64,000 nt of DNA from Actinobacteria bacterium HGW-Actinobacteria-4 (lineage in GTDB: Bacteria; Actinomycetota; Actinomycetes; Actinomycetales; Demequinaceae): assembly GCA_002841315.1 (NCBI GenBank), contig PHEW01000001.1, positions 1 to 64,000 on the forward strand, given 5' to 3'. A program made the position numbers and the translations under genes. Shown one piece after another: positions 39,423 to 49,300 of the stretch (its first letter is position 1; every line of letters starts with the position of its first letter). Below the pieces are notes generated by a model. It searched no databases. It had not been told where the DNA came from and was given only the letters and a program-made list of their open reading frames with translations.

Positions 39423-39438
39423 ATACCCCGGGGGGTAT
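39423..39438. promoter_or_regulatory. CstR-type operator 2 (ATACC-N6-GGTAT)
   Basis: ATACC-CCGGGG-GGTAT lies 38 bp upstream of the CoA-disulfide reductase GTG and 31 bp upstream of the divergent single-pass membrane protein gene. It is the same core as operator 1. Confidence 0.8.
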
Positions 39439-39475
39439 ATGTATGCTGAGCTTTCCACGACCTAAGGAGTAACCC

Positions 39476-41146
39476 GTGCGCATCGTTGTTGTTGGTGGAG
39501 TCGCAGGCGGAATGAGCGCGGCCGCACGCGCCCGCAGGCTCGATGAGTCAGCCGAGATCATTGTGCTCGAGAAGGGCGCATACGTGTCCTTCGCGAACTG
39601 CGGCCTCCCGTACCACGTGTCCGGAGAGATCGCCGCTGCTGATTCCCTGCTCCTGCACACCCCGGCCACGTTACGGGCATCGCTCAACCTCGATGTGCGC
39701 GTCAACCACGAGGTAACCGCGATCGACCGCGAGGGCAAGCGCGTAGCTGTGGCCACGCCAAGCGGCCCCACCACCATCGCCTACGACGCCCTAGTGCTCT
39801 CCCCCGGCGCCACGGCCTTCACGCCACCCATCCCCGGTATGAACCTGCCCCAGGTCACGCAACTGCGCACCGTCGACGACGCCACGGCGCTTGCCGCCCG
39901 CGTCGGGTCCGCGGAACGCGCCGTGGTGCTCGGCGCCGGGTTCATCGGCCTCGAAGCCGCCGAGGCACTCCGCGAACGTGGCCTCGAGGTCACGCTTGTG
40001 GAACTCGCACCCCAAGTCCTGCCCCCGCTCGCGCCGGAGATGAGCGCGCTCGTGGAGCGTGAGCTAGTCGCCAACGGCGTTACCGTCCGTACAGGCGTCG
40101 CCGCCCAAGGCGTGAGCGAACTCGATCACGGCGTCTCCGTCACCCTCAGTGACGGCACCAGTGCACCTGCGGACATCGTGGTGGTCTCCGTAGGCGTACG
40201 CCCCAACAGCGCACTCGCGGCCGATGCCGGGCTTGCCTTGGACGAACGTGGCGCCATCGTCGTTGATCACCACCAGCGCACCAACGACCTCGCCATCTGG
40301 GCCGTCGGGGACGCCACCGCCGTGACACACGGCGTGACCGGCGCTGTAGGCCCGGTCCCGCTTGCAGGACCGGCTAACCGACAGGGCAGGCGCGCTGCCG
40401 ACTCGATCTTTGACCGCGCTAAGGGCGCCGAACCCGTGCTGGGGACCGCCATTGTGCGGGTGTTCTCGCTGACTGCAGCCATGACGGGCGCAAGCCCGCG
40501 TCAGCTCGACGCCGCGGGCATCGAGCACACCACGCTGCACCTCCACCCGGGCCACCACGCGGGCTACTTCCCCGGAGCGTCGGCCGTGCACATGCTTGCC
40601 TCGTTCGCACCCGATGGCCGCCTGCTGGGCGCACAGGCCGTAGGCACCGAAGGCATCGACAAGCGCATTGACGTGCTCGCGACCGCATTGCGGGCAGGGA
40701 TGGACGCCGACGACCTCGCCGAACTTGAACTCGCATACGCGCCGCCCTACGGCTCCGCCAAGGACCCGGTCAACATGGTTGGCTTCATGATGCAGAACGT
40801 GATGGACGGCACCCTCAAGCTCTGGCACCCCGCGGACCTTGACTGGGCCCGCGACAACGCGCTGATCCTCGACGTGCGATCTGCAGCCGAGTTTCGCAGC
40901 GGTCACCTCGCCGGGGCCCTCCACGTGCCGCACGTGGAGCTCCGGGAACGCCTCGACGAGGTTCGCGAGGCGGCGATGGGCCGCCCGGTGCGAGTCCACT
41001 GCGCGTCCGGATTCCGTTCGTACCTCGCTCACCGCGTACTCGCCCAAGAAGGATTCGATTCAGCCAACCTGTCCGGCGGCATGATGACCTTGAAGGCCAC
41101 GATTCCCGACCTCGACCTTGTCACCGGTGCGCCCGCCTACGCTTAG
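39476..41146 (+). CDS. cdr: CoA-disulfide/persulfide reductase with C-terminal rhodanese domain
   Basis: A 556-aa fusion. Residues ~1-445 are a FAD/NAD(P)-dependent pyridine-nucleotide-disulfide oxidoreductase with VVVGGVAGGMSAAARARR and the single active-site Cys42 in SFANCGLPYH, typical of CoA-disulfide reductases. The second nucleotide motif is VVLGAGFIGLEAAE. Residues ~455-555 are a rhodanese domain with active loop HCASGFRS (Cys509). Such CoADR-RHD enzymes reduce polysulfide, CoA persulfide or CoA disulfide. GTG 39476 has AAGGAGT seven bases upstream. Expression is probably repressed by the CstR-type protein. Confidence 0.9.
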   Translation: MRIVVVGGVAGGMSAAARARRLDESAEIIVLEKGAYVSFANCGLPYHVSGEIAAADSLLLHTPATLRASLNLDVRVNHEVTAIDREGKRVAVATPSGPTTIAYDALVLSPGATAFTPPIPGMNLPQVTQLRTVDDATALAARVGSAERAVVLGAGFIGLEAAEALRERGLEVTLVELAPQVLPPLAPEMSALVERELVANGVTVRTGVAAQGVSELDHGVSVTLSDGTSAPADIVVVSVGVRPNSALAADAGLALDERGAIVVDHHQRTNDLAIWAVGDATAVTHGVTGAVGPVPLAGPANRQGRRAADSIFDRAKGAEPVLGTAIVRVFSLTAAMTGASPRQLDAAGIEHTTLHLHPGHHAGYFPGASAVHMLASFAPDGRLLGAQAVGTEGIDKRIDVLATALRAGMDADDLAELELAYAPPYGSAKDPVNMVGFMMQNVMDGTLKLWHPADLDWARDNALILDVRSAAEFRSGHLAGALHVPHVELRERLDEVREAAMGRPVRVHCASGFRSYLAHRVLAQEGFDSANLSGGMMTLKATIPDLDLVTGAPAYA

Positions 41147-41169
41147 GGGCACCAAAGGAGGCCCCTAAG
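41142..41169. terminator. Bidirectional hairpin containing both stop codons (cdr / nadB)
   Basis: A perfect 9-bp inverted repeat CTTAGGGGC / GCCCCTAAG with a 10-nt loop. The stop codons of both convergent genes lie inside the stem arms. Confidence 0.6.
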
Positions 41170-42865
41170 ACATCTCCAGCGGGACCTTCATCAGGTCGAG
41201 TCCACCGTCAGGGTCCAGCGACACCGCGAGGCGCATCTTCCATGCGGCGTCGTCGGTCTCAGGGAAGTCCTCGCGCAAGTGCCCGCCACGGGTCTCCTCG
41301 CGAGACAGCGCCGCCTGGGTGAGCACGGAGGCTGCCGCGAGCACGTTGGACGCCTCCCACTCGGCCACCTGCGGCAACACTCCGCGGGCGTCCTCGGTGC
41401 GGAAGCGAGTCCGGATTTCCGACAACTGCGCGCGGGCGGTGGCAAGCCCGTTGGCGTTGCGGACCGGTCCCGCCCCAGCGTGAGCGATGGCCTGAATCTG
41501 CGGCAGCATGGTCGCGGGCACCAGCGACGTGGGGCCTGGGCGATCCACGGGGTCCTGTTGCTTGACGACCCCCGCCGCCACCACGTCGGCCGCATCTTTG
41601 GACGCGCGCGCCGCGAACACGAGCCCCTCCAGGAGCGAGTTTGAGGCCAAGCGGTTGGCACCGTGCACGCCCGTGCACGCCGCCTCGCCAATCGCATAGA
41701 GTCCGGCAACCGTGGAGCGGCCACGGAGGTCGGTCAGAATGCCGCCCGAGTGATAGTGCTGGGCGGGAGCCACGGGGATGAGATCCACGCCCATATCGAT
41801 GCCACGCTCGCCAAGACGTGCATGGATGGTGGGGAAGCGCTCCAGCAAGAACTCGGCGCCCAAGTGGCGGCAGTCCAAGAAGACGTTGTCGGAGCCCTCG
41901 GCGGTCATGGTCGCGACGATGGCCTTGCTGACCACATCACGCGGCGCGAGCTCGGCCTGCGGGTGAGCGCCGGCCATGAACCTTTCGCCCGCGGAATTGA
42001 GCAGGTAGGCACCCTCACCGCGCACCGCCTCAGAGATCAACGGTTGCTGGCCGCGCGCGGCCGCGCCCTGCCACAGCACGGTGGGATGGAACTGCACAAA
42101 CTCCACGTCCGCCAGCGCCGCCCCGGCCCTCAGTCCTGCCGCAAGCCCGTCCGCGGTCGCCGACGCCGGGTTGGTCGAGGAACGGTAGATCTGGCCGATG
42201 CCGCCGGTCGCCATCACGACCGCCTTGCCAAGCGCTGCGCCCACACCGTCACGCGTGCCCTCACCGATGATGTGGAGCGTCACACCGCACACCGCGCCCG
42301 GGCGCCCGTCGGCGTCCGGGGCCGCGGTCAGCAGATCCACCACCATGGCGTGCTCAATGACTTCGATGCCGGGATCGTTCTTGATGGCCTCGAGTTGAGC
42401 GATGAGAGCACGCGAGATCTCGGCGCCCGTGGCGTCTCCACCGGCGTGAGCGATCCGGTCGCGGTGATGCCCACCCTCGCGTGTGAGAGTCATGGCGCCG
42501 TCGGGTTCCGTGTCAAAGCGCGCGCCACGGGCCACGAGTTCGCGGACACGCTCGGGACCTTCATCCACCAGGATTCGCACGGCGTCTTCGGAGCACAGGC
42601 CCGCACCCGCGACCAGGGTGTCATGCAGGTGCTCGTCTGGTGTGTCTTCGGGATGCAGGGCCGCGGCGATGCCGCCCTGCGCCCAGACCGTGGAACCAGA
42701 ACTCAGGATGCCCTTGGTGACCACCAGCACTCTGTCCACCTTGGAGCGCAACTCGAGCGCGGTGGTCAGGCCCGCGATCCCGGAGCCCACCACAATCACA
42801 TCAGCCTGAGTTACCCAGCCCGGGGTGGGGGCGGTGAGGCGTTGCACAAAGCGTTCCGTTGCCAT
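41165..42865 (-). CDS. nadB: L-aspartate oxidase
   Basis: A 566-aa flavoprotein of the succinate dehydrogenase/fumarate reductase flavoprotein family. It has the FAD motif VIVVGSGIAGLTTALEL, SSGSTVWAQGGIAAAL, the catalytic region EGGHHRDRIAHAGGDATG, HYHSGGILTDLRGRS and GANRLASNSLLEG. It oxidises aspartate to iminoaspartate for NAD synthesis. ATG 42865; GTG 42871 is in frame. nadA is not in the window and nadC is 4 kb away, beyond the sulfur module. Confidence 0.95.
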   Translation of the reverse strand: MATERFVQRLTAPTPGWVTQADVIVVGSGIAGLTTALELRSKVDRVLVVTKGILSSGSTVWAQGGIAAALHPEDTPDEHLHDTLVAGAGLCSEDAVRILVDEGPERVRELVARGARFDTEPDGAMTLTREGGHHRDRIAHAGGDATGAEISRALIAQLEAIKNDPGIEVIEHAMVVDLLTAAPDADGRPGAVCGVTLHIIGEGTRDGVGAALGKAVVMATGGIGQIYRSSTNPASATADGLAAGLRAGAALADVEFVQFHPTVLWQGAAARGQQPLISEAVRGEGAYLLNSAGERFMAGAHPQAELAPRDVVSKAIVATMTAEGSDNVFLDCRHLGAEFLLERFPTIHARLGERGIDMGVDLIPVAPAQHYHSGGILTDLRGRSTVAGLYAIGEAACTGVHGANRLASNSLLEGLVFAARASKDAADVVAAGVVKQQDPVDRPGPTSLVPATMLPQIQAIAHAGAGPVRNANGLATARAQLSEIRTRFRTEDARGVLPQVAEWEASNVLAAASVLTQAALSREETRGGHLREDFPETDDAAWKMRLAVSLDPDGGLDLMKVPLEMS

Positions 42866-42925
42866 GTGCACAACTTACCGTCAGCCATGAGCGAGCGGGG
42901 GCGCACTCCACCGCCAACGGACCTG

Positions 42926-43237
42926 CTACTGCGAGCGAGTGAAACGGATGGTCCATGCTTCCGGACCAGACACGACGTATGCCGTAGTGAACTGCCCGGG
43001 CAGGCGCTCTTCAACCTGAAGCAGCAACGGAACTGGGTCGTGGGGCGCCACGAGATCGAGACTGAAGCCCGGAGCTACCGCGCTGAGTGCGCCAAAAACC
43101 GTCGCATGTCGGATCGCGTGGGGAATGGGTCGCACATCGAGGGTGACGGGACCCTCGTCATCGTGGCCGCATTGGCATCCGCCAGCGTCGCCATGGGTGG
43201 GGGCGGCAGTGTGGAGTTCGATCGGTTCGCTAGTCAT
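42926..43237 (-). CDS. DUF2249 protein with N-terminal CxCGH motif
   Basis: A 103-aa protein. Residues ~30-100 match DUF2249 (LDVRPIPHAIRHATVFGALSAV, VAPHDPVPLL, GPEAWTIRFTR). The N-terminal piece has GGCQCGHDD, a compact Cys/His cluster that could bind a metal or heme. DUF2249 proteins are often found beside nitrogen-oxide respiration genes. It lies 54 bp after narI on the same strand and is probably the last gene of the nar operon. Its biochemical role is not established. Confidence 0.8.
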   Translation of the reverse strand: MTSEPIELHTAAPTHGDAGGCQCGHDDEGPVTLDVRPIPHAIRHATVFGALSAVAPGFSLDLVAPHDPVPLLLQVEERLPGQFTTAYVVSGPEAWTIRFTRSQ

Positions 43238-43291
43238 ACTTCACCGTAGGCTCATGCCTGCCCACCTGCGCGGTCGGAAAGCCGTGAAAAA

Positions 43292-44035
43292 TCAGCGACG
43301 AGTTCCCACGCGGTCCCAGCCACGCTTCGTGGCACGCGATCCCAACTGATCCTTGCGGCTGCGGTAGACCACGTACGGCCGGAAGATGTACCACACCGGA
43401 GCGCTGAAGACGTGGACCAGTCGAGTGAAAGGCCAGAGCGCGAAAATCGCGAAGCCCGCCAGCGCGTGCAGTTGCATGTTCAGCGGCGCCAGGGTCATCA
43501 GTTCAGGGCGCAGGTCGAGGAAGAACAGCCCACGGAACCAGATCGATACACCTTCGCGATAGTCGTAGTGGTTGTTCCAGTCAAAGGTGGTTGCCATCAG
43601 GCTCCACATACCCAGCGCGATCACGGTACCAAGGACCACGTACATGAACTTGTCCATGGGCGTGGTCTCATAAAACACCGCGCCCGTGGTCCGGCGCCGG
43701 TAGATCAGCATGGCGAGCCCCACCACCGTGGCCGTGCCAGCGATCCACCCGGACGTCACGGCGACCGTGTGATAAACGTCCGCAGAGATCCCCAGCGCCC
43801 CTGTCCAAGTGTTGGGAATGCCAAGCCCGATCACATGGCCAGCGATCACCACCAGGATGCCAAAGTGGAAGAGCGGGCTGGCCCACCGTAGCAACTTGCT
43901 CTCATGGAGTTGAGATGACCGCGAGGTCCACCCGAAATTGTCGTAGCGATAGCGCCACACGTGGCCCCCCACGAAGAGCAAAAGGCACAGGTAGGGGAAC
44001 ACCACCCACAGGGCGATCGTGAGGGGTTCGTTCAT
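43292..44035 (-). CDS. narI: Respiratory nitrate reductase gamma subunit (cytochrome b)
   Basis: A 247-aa membrane subunit with five helices and the His that ligate two b hemes: HVWRYRYDNFGW after helix 1, LFHFGILVVIAGHVIGLG, and MQLHALAGFAIFALWPFTRLVHVF. It passes electrons from menaquinol to NarH. It overlaps narJ by 4 nt. Confidence 0.95.
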   Translation of the reverse strand: MNEPLTIALWVVFPYLCLLLFVGGHVWRYRYDNFGWTSRSSQLHESKLLRWASPLFHFGILVVIAGHVIGLGIPNTWTGALGISADVYHTVAVTSGWIAGTATVVGLAMLIYRRRTTGAVFYETTPMDKFMYVVLGTVIALGMWSLMATTFDWNNHYDYREGVSIWFRGLFFLDLRPELMTLAPLNMQLHALAGFAIFALWPFTRLVHVFSAPVWYIFRPYVVYRSRKDQLGSRATKRGWDRVGTRR

Positions 44036-44703
44036 CGTCGCGCTCCTGCCGTAGGAATTGAGAGGGGATCTGCTGCGAAAGGCTCCAAGCCCACCTCTTC
44101 ATCAGGTGGGCCGTCGATGATCAACTTCTCCACGGCATCGGCCTCATTGCCGCGCAGCGCGGGAAGGGTGTCACACACCGCGATCAGCGGGCCGCGCCAT
44201 GGCGAGTCCATCTCGATGAGCGACCGGCGCAAAACCTCGAGACCTGCGCGATGAGCGAGCAACAGTTCAACTCCGGCTTGAGCATCCGTGGTGGCGGCGA
44301 ACTCGAGCACCACCGGCAGGAAGTCGGGCAACTCGTGATCGCCAGCCTTCATTCCGGCGGCGCTATACGCCTGCTTGAACTGAACCAGCGCGACTCCGCG
44401 CTTGCGGGTGTCGCCATAGGCGAAGTAGCTCAGGTACAACGAGCAACGCCGCTTGAGATCGAAGGTGTCAACGTACGCGACCTCGAGTTCTTCGAGCGGA
44501 GTGGATCCGAGGTGGGAAACAGTCAGCGCGAGCGGATTGCGCCGCGAGGGCGGCAGGTCCTCCAGCGCCTCCTTGACGTAGGGAAGCAGTTGCAACAGCG
44601 AAGGTGACGGGTACTCCAGGAGCAGAGCACTGAGCCTGTGCACCAGCGCGGTCTCGCGACTGATCACGTTCGTGGCCGCCCGCTTGCGTTCAATGCGGTT
44701 CAT
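44032..44703 (-). CDS. narJ: Nitrate reductase assembly chaperone
   Basis: A 223-aa helical protein of the NarJ/TorD chaperone group: LSALLLEYPSPSLLQLL, then YVDTFDLKRRCSLYLSYFAYGDTRKRG with the conserved aromatic/Leu core. It guides Mo cofactor insertion into NarG before membrane docking. ATG 44703 overlaps the narH stop by 4 nt. Confidence 0.94.
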   Translation of the reverse strand: MNRIERKRAATNVISRETALVHRLSALLLEYPSPSLLQLLPYVKEALEDLPPSRRNPLALTVSHLGSTPLEELEVAYVDTFDLKRRCSLYLSYFAYGDTRKRGVALVQFKQAYSAAGMKAGDHELPDFLPVVLEFAATTDAQAGVELLLAHRAGLEVLRRSLIEMDSPWRGPLIAVCDTLPALRGNEADAVEKLIIDGPPDEEVGLEPFAADPLSIPTAGARR

Positions 44704-46382
44704 CGCCGCTTCCCCACTTCCGGGTCCTCGATGCCGTCGGACGGGAACAACCCTTGCGGGGCACCGTCGCCGTCCCAAAGCAAAAGGTTCACACGCCGCG
44801 GCTTGCCCGTGTCGTCGTTGTACACGCCAGAGTCCGTCTGACGCTGGGTTTGTTCGCGCATGTTCTCGACCGCGAGTGGGGTCTGCGGTCCAGAACCGGC
44901 ACCAAAAGGACCGTCCCCGCCCATGCCGGGACCGCCGTCGAAGTCGAGGCTGCATTCGGTGGCCAGTTCCTCGAGATTGTGCGCGTTCTCCGTGTGCGCA
45001 GGGGGGATGACGTAGCGTTCGTCGTACTTGGCGAGCGCGAGCAGGCGGAACATGCCCTTCATCTCGGTCTCAGTCATGCCCACGGCCGCGGGGATATCCG
45101 GGTTGCCCTCGCGCCCCAGGTTGATGTCCCGCATGTAGGAGCGCATCGCCGCGAGGCGGCGCAACACGGCATCGACAGGCTTGGGGTCGCCCGCAGTGAA
45201 CAGTTCCGCGAGGTACTCGATAGGAATCCGGAGCGCCTCAATGGCGGCAAAGAGGTTGCCAGAGTCTTCAGCGTCCTCACCTGTCTCCGCCACCACATCC
45301 ACCACCGGCGACAACGGCGGGATGTACCAAACCATGGGCATGGTGCGGTACTCGGGATGCAGCGGCAGCGCCACCTCGTAGTCGTGAATGAGTCGCCACA
45401 CCGGCGAGCGCTGCGCGCCCTCGATCCAGTCGTGAGGGATGCCTGCCTCCTCGGAGGCGGCCACCACAGCGGGGTCGTGGGGATCGAGGAACACTGACCG
45501 TTGTGCATTCAGTAGTTCGTGTTCGTCCTCGATGGACGCGGCTTCGAGCACCTTGTCTGCGTCGTAGAGCACCAGCCCGATGTACCGGAGCCTGCCCACG
45601 CACGTCTCCGCACACACGGTGGGGATCCCCACCTCGATGCGCGGGAAGCAGAACGTGCATTTCTCGGCCTTGCCGGTCTTGTGGTTGAAGTAGACCTTCT
45701 TATAGGGGCAGCCAGTGATGCACTTGCGCCAGCCGCGACACTTGTCTTGGTCCACGAGCACGATGCCGTCTTCGGCACGCTTATAGATTGCACCAGAGGG
45801 GCACGACGCCGCGCAAGAGGGATTGAGGCAGTGCTCGCAGATGCGTGGAAGGTAGAACATGAAGGTCTTGTCGAACTCGAGCGTGACCTTCTCGGAGACC
45901 TTCTTCAGAATGGGATCGTGTTGCGCGAGCTCGGGCGAACCGCCCAGGTCGTCGTCCCAGTTAGCACTCCAGCGCACCTTGGTGTCTTCTCCGGTGGCCA
46001 TTGACTTGGGGCGAGCCACCGGGGTGTGCTCCTGGAGCGGCGCCGCGGTGAGGTTTTCGTAGTCGTAGGTCCACGGCTCGTAGTAGTCGCTCAGCGCGGG
46101 CATCTTGGGTGACGAGAAGATGGTGAGCAGGTTCTTGAGCCGCCCACCCGCCTTGAGCGACAGCCTGCCCCCCTTGTTGAGCTTCCAGCCACCCTCCCAC
46201 CGCTCTTGGTCCTCGTAGGTGCGCGGGTATCCCTGACCGGGCCGGGTCTCCACGTTGTTGAACCACACGTACTCGGTGCCGGTGCGGTTGGTCCACGCCT
46301 GCTTGCACGTGACGGAGCAGGTGTGACAACCGATGCACTTGTCGAGGTTCATTACCATCGCCATCTGGGCCATGACACGCAT
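44700..46382 (-). CDS. narH: Respiratory nitrate reductase beta subunit
   Basis: A 560-aa iron-sulfur protein with four cluster motifs: CIGCHTCSVTCKQAW, CEHCLNPSCAASCP, CRGWRKCITGCPYKK (Trp in place of one Cys, as in NarH with a [3Fe-4S] cluster), and CTFCFPRIE with CAETC. It carries electrons from NarI to NarG. The C-terminal ~60 residues are a Gly-rich and polar tail that makes it longer than E. coli NarH. ATG 46382 overlaps the narG stop (TGATG). Confidence 0.95.
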   Translation of the reverse strand: MRVMAQMAMVMNLDKCIGCHTCSVTCKQAWTNRTGTEYVWFNNVETRPGQGYPRTYEDQERWEGGWKLNKGGRLSLKAGGRLKNLLTIFSSPKMPALSDYYEPWTYDYENLTAAPLQEHTPVARPKSMATGEDTKVRWSANWDDDLGGSPELAQHDPILKKVSEKVTLEFDKTFMFYLPRICEHCLNPSCAASCPSGAIYKRAEDGIVLVDQDKCRGWRKCITGCPYKKVYFNHKTGKAEKCTFCFPRIEVGIPTVCAETCVGRLRYIGLVLYDADKVLEAASIEDEHELLNAQRSVFLDPHDPAVVAASEEAGIPHDWIEGAQRSPVWRLIHDYEVALPLHPEYRTMPMVWYIPPLSPVVDVVAETGEDAEDSGNLFAAIEALRIPIEYLAELFTAGDPKPVDAVLRRLAAMRSYMRDINLGREGNPDIPAAVGMTETEMKGMFRLLALAKYDERYVIPPAHTENAHNLEELATECSLDFDGGPGMGGDGPFGAGSGPQTPLAVENMREQTQRQTDSGVYNDDTGKPRRVNLLLWDGDGAPQGLFPSDGIEDPEVGKRR

Positions 46383-49300
46383 CAGTACGTCACCTCCTGT
46401 GAGCGACGGCGAATCTTCGTGACTTCGTCTCGCTGGTTGCCTGTGGGGCCTAAATAGTTGAAGGCGTACGTCAGCTGCGCGTATCCGCCAATGAGGTGAC
46501 TGGGCTTGACCAGCAGCCGTGTCAAAGAGTTGTGGATGCCGCCGCGCTTCTTGGTCTTCTCCGTCAACGGCACATCGATCAGCCTGTCTTGAGCGTGATA
46601 CATGTACACCGTGCCTTCCGGCATCCGGTGCGACACGATGGCGCGGGCCACCACGATCCCGTTGCGGTTCTCCGATTCGATCCAGTCGTTGTCCTTGATC
46701 CCCACCTTGTCTGCGTCCTGAGGACTCATCCACACAGTGGGCCCGCCGCGGGACAGGCTCAACATGAACAGGTTGTCCTGATACTCCGAGTGAATGGACC
46801 ACTTGCTGTGCGGAGTCAGGTACCGCACCGTCACGCCAAGGTCGTTGACGTCGCCGAGGGCCTCGGTGCCGAACAGTTGCTGGCTATTGAGCGGCGGCCG
46901 GAAGATGGGTAGCCCCTCGCCCAGTTCGGTCATCCAGTCGTGATCCAGGTAGAAGTGCTGGCGCCCTGTCAACGTGTGCCAAGGCTTGAGCCGCTCCACG
47001 TTGATGGTGAACGGCGAGTAGCGCCGGCCGCCCGCCTCCGAGCCTGACCATTCAGCCGACGTCATCACCGTGGTGGGGGCCGACTGCGTGTCCGCAAACT
47101 TGATGTGCTTGCCCTCAGACTCCCTGGCGAGGTCCGCCATGGGTTGGCCCACGCGCTTTTCGAGCGTCTCGAACCCCTGCACCGCGAGGTGCCCGTTGGT
47201 GGTGGCCGAAAGCGTCAGGATCGCCTCGCACGCATGAACATCGCGGCTGAGCAGCGGCCGGCCGTCGGCAACGCCACCCTCCATCACGCCGTTCTTGTGC
47301 CGCAGGTAGTCGATCTCCTTGGTCATGTCGTAGGTGACGCCCTTGGTGGTGGCGCCCAGCTGGTCGAGCACCGGGCCCAGGGCGCGCATCTTGTCAGCAA
47401 TCGCACCGTAGTCTCGCTCCACGACAATCAGCTTGGGCATCGTCTTGCCAGGAATGGGCTCGCACTCGCCCTTCTTCCAATCCAGAACCTTGCCGTGCGG
47501 GTTCGCCATGGCGTCGGGTGTGTCGTGAATCAGCGGCACCGCGATCACGTCCTGGCGGGTTCCTAGGTGGGTGGCCGCGAGCTCGCTGAACTTCTCGGCA
47601 AGCGTGTTGAAGATCTCGAAGTCGGTGCGCGTCTGCCACGGTGGCGGGATCGCGGGCGTGAACGAGTTGATGAACGGGTGCATGTCTGTGCTGCTGAGGT
47701 CGTGCTTCTCGTACCAGGTCGCGGCGGGTAGCACCACGTCGGAGAAAACGGTGGTGCTGGTCATCCTGAAGTCCAGTGCGAGCAACAGATCCAACTTGCC
47801 CTTGGCCGCTTCATCACGCCAGACCACGTCTTGCGGCCGGTAGTCGGGGCCAGCCTCCTCCGCCTGGAGATTGGAATCAGTGCCCAGCAGGTGGTGCAGG
47901 AAGTACTCATTGCCCTTACCCGAACTTCCCAGCAGGTTGGCGCGCCACACGGTCAGTACACGCGGGTAGTTCTCTGGGGCATCGGGATCCTCTGCCGCAA
48001 AGCGCAGGGCACCTTCTTTCAGCTGGCTGGGAATGTACTCACCGATGGGTTGCCCTGCGGCGTCAGCGTCGGCTTGCAGGTCAAGCGGGTTCCGGTCAAA
48101 GGTTGGGAAGGAAGGCATCCACCCCATGCGAGCGGACTGGGCGATGACGTCGGCCGTCGACTTGCCCGCGAAGATCCCGCCAGACGTCGCGGCGGACAGC
48201 GCGTCAGCGCGGAAGCTGTCATACCGGTACTGGCTCGAGTGCAAGTACCAGTAGGCGGTCTGGATCATGGTGCGCGGCGGCCGCGACCAGTCCGATGCCG
48301 TGGCGTAGATGCCGTGCCCCGTGAGCGGGCGGCACTTCTCCTGGCCCACGTAGTGCGCCCAACCGCCACCATTGACACCCTGACAACCGGTGATGGTGGT
48401 CAGGGTCAGGAACGTGCGGTAGATGGTGTCGGAGTGGAACCAGTGGTTGGTGCCGGCCCCCATCAGGATCATGGAGCGGCCCTTGGACTCCTCGGCGTTG
48501 GCGCCGAACTCGCGGCCGATCTTCTCGGCCTTAGCCGCAGGAACGCCGGTGAACTCGGCTTGCCATGCCGGCGTGCCCGGCTGAGTGACGTCGTCGTAGC
48601 CGGTGGGCCAAACGCCCGGGAGGCCGTCGCGGCCCACGCCGTACTGGGCCAGCAGAAGGTCGAACACGGTGGTCACCAACTGGCCGTCAATGCGCCGGAC
48701 GGGGACCCCACGGCGCATCGTGCCGGGCGTCCCGTCGATCTCGTCGAAGCGCGGCAACTGGACTTCCACGGTCTCGGTGCCGGCGGGAATGCCGGGGCCA
48801 AGGTCGCCTGCAGAACTCAGCGCAGGCTCGATCTCGCCAAGGTCAAGGTTCCACTTGCCCTCGCCTTGGTCGCCATAACGGAAGCCCAGCGACCCGCGGG
48901 GCACGGCAGGGGCGTCGGTCTTCCTGTCCCACAACACCGTCTTGAACTCAGCGTTCTCGCTGCCGGACTGCTCCTTGTCGGCGAGGTCCGATGCCGTCAC
49001 GAACTTGCCGGGCACGTAGGTGCCATCGTGTTCCTCGAGCTTCACCAAGAAGGGAAGGTCGGTGTACTTGGTCACGTAGTCGGTGAAGTACGGGGTCTGC
49101 TTGTCGATGAAGAACTCGCGCATGATCACGTGGCCCATCGCGAGCGCCAGTGCACCGTCGGTGCCGGGCGCGGAGGCGAGCCATTCGTCGGCGAACTTGA
49201 CGTTGTCCGCGTAGTCCGGAGAGACCACCACCACCTTCTGACCGCGATAGCGCGCCTCGGTCATCCAGTGCGCGTCCGGGGTGCGCGTGACTGGCACGTT

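Noticed and set aside
41663-43249. A 528-codon open frame antisense to nadB and DUF2249
   Set aside because: It spans two well-recognised genes and the gap between them, and has no domain of its own.
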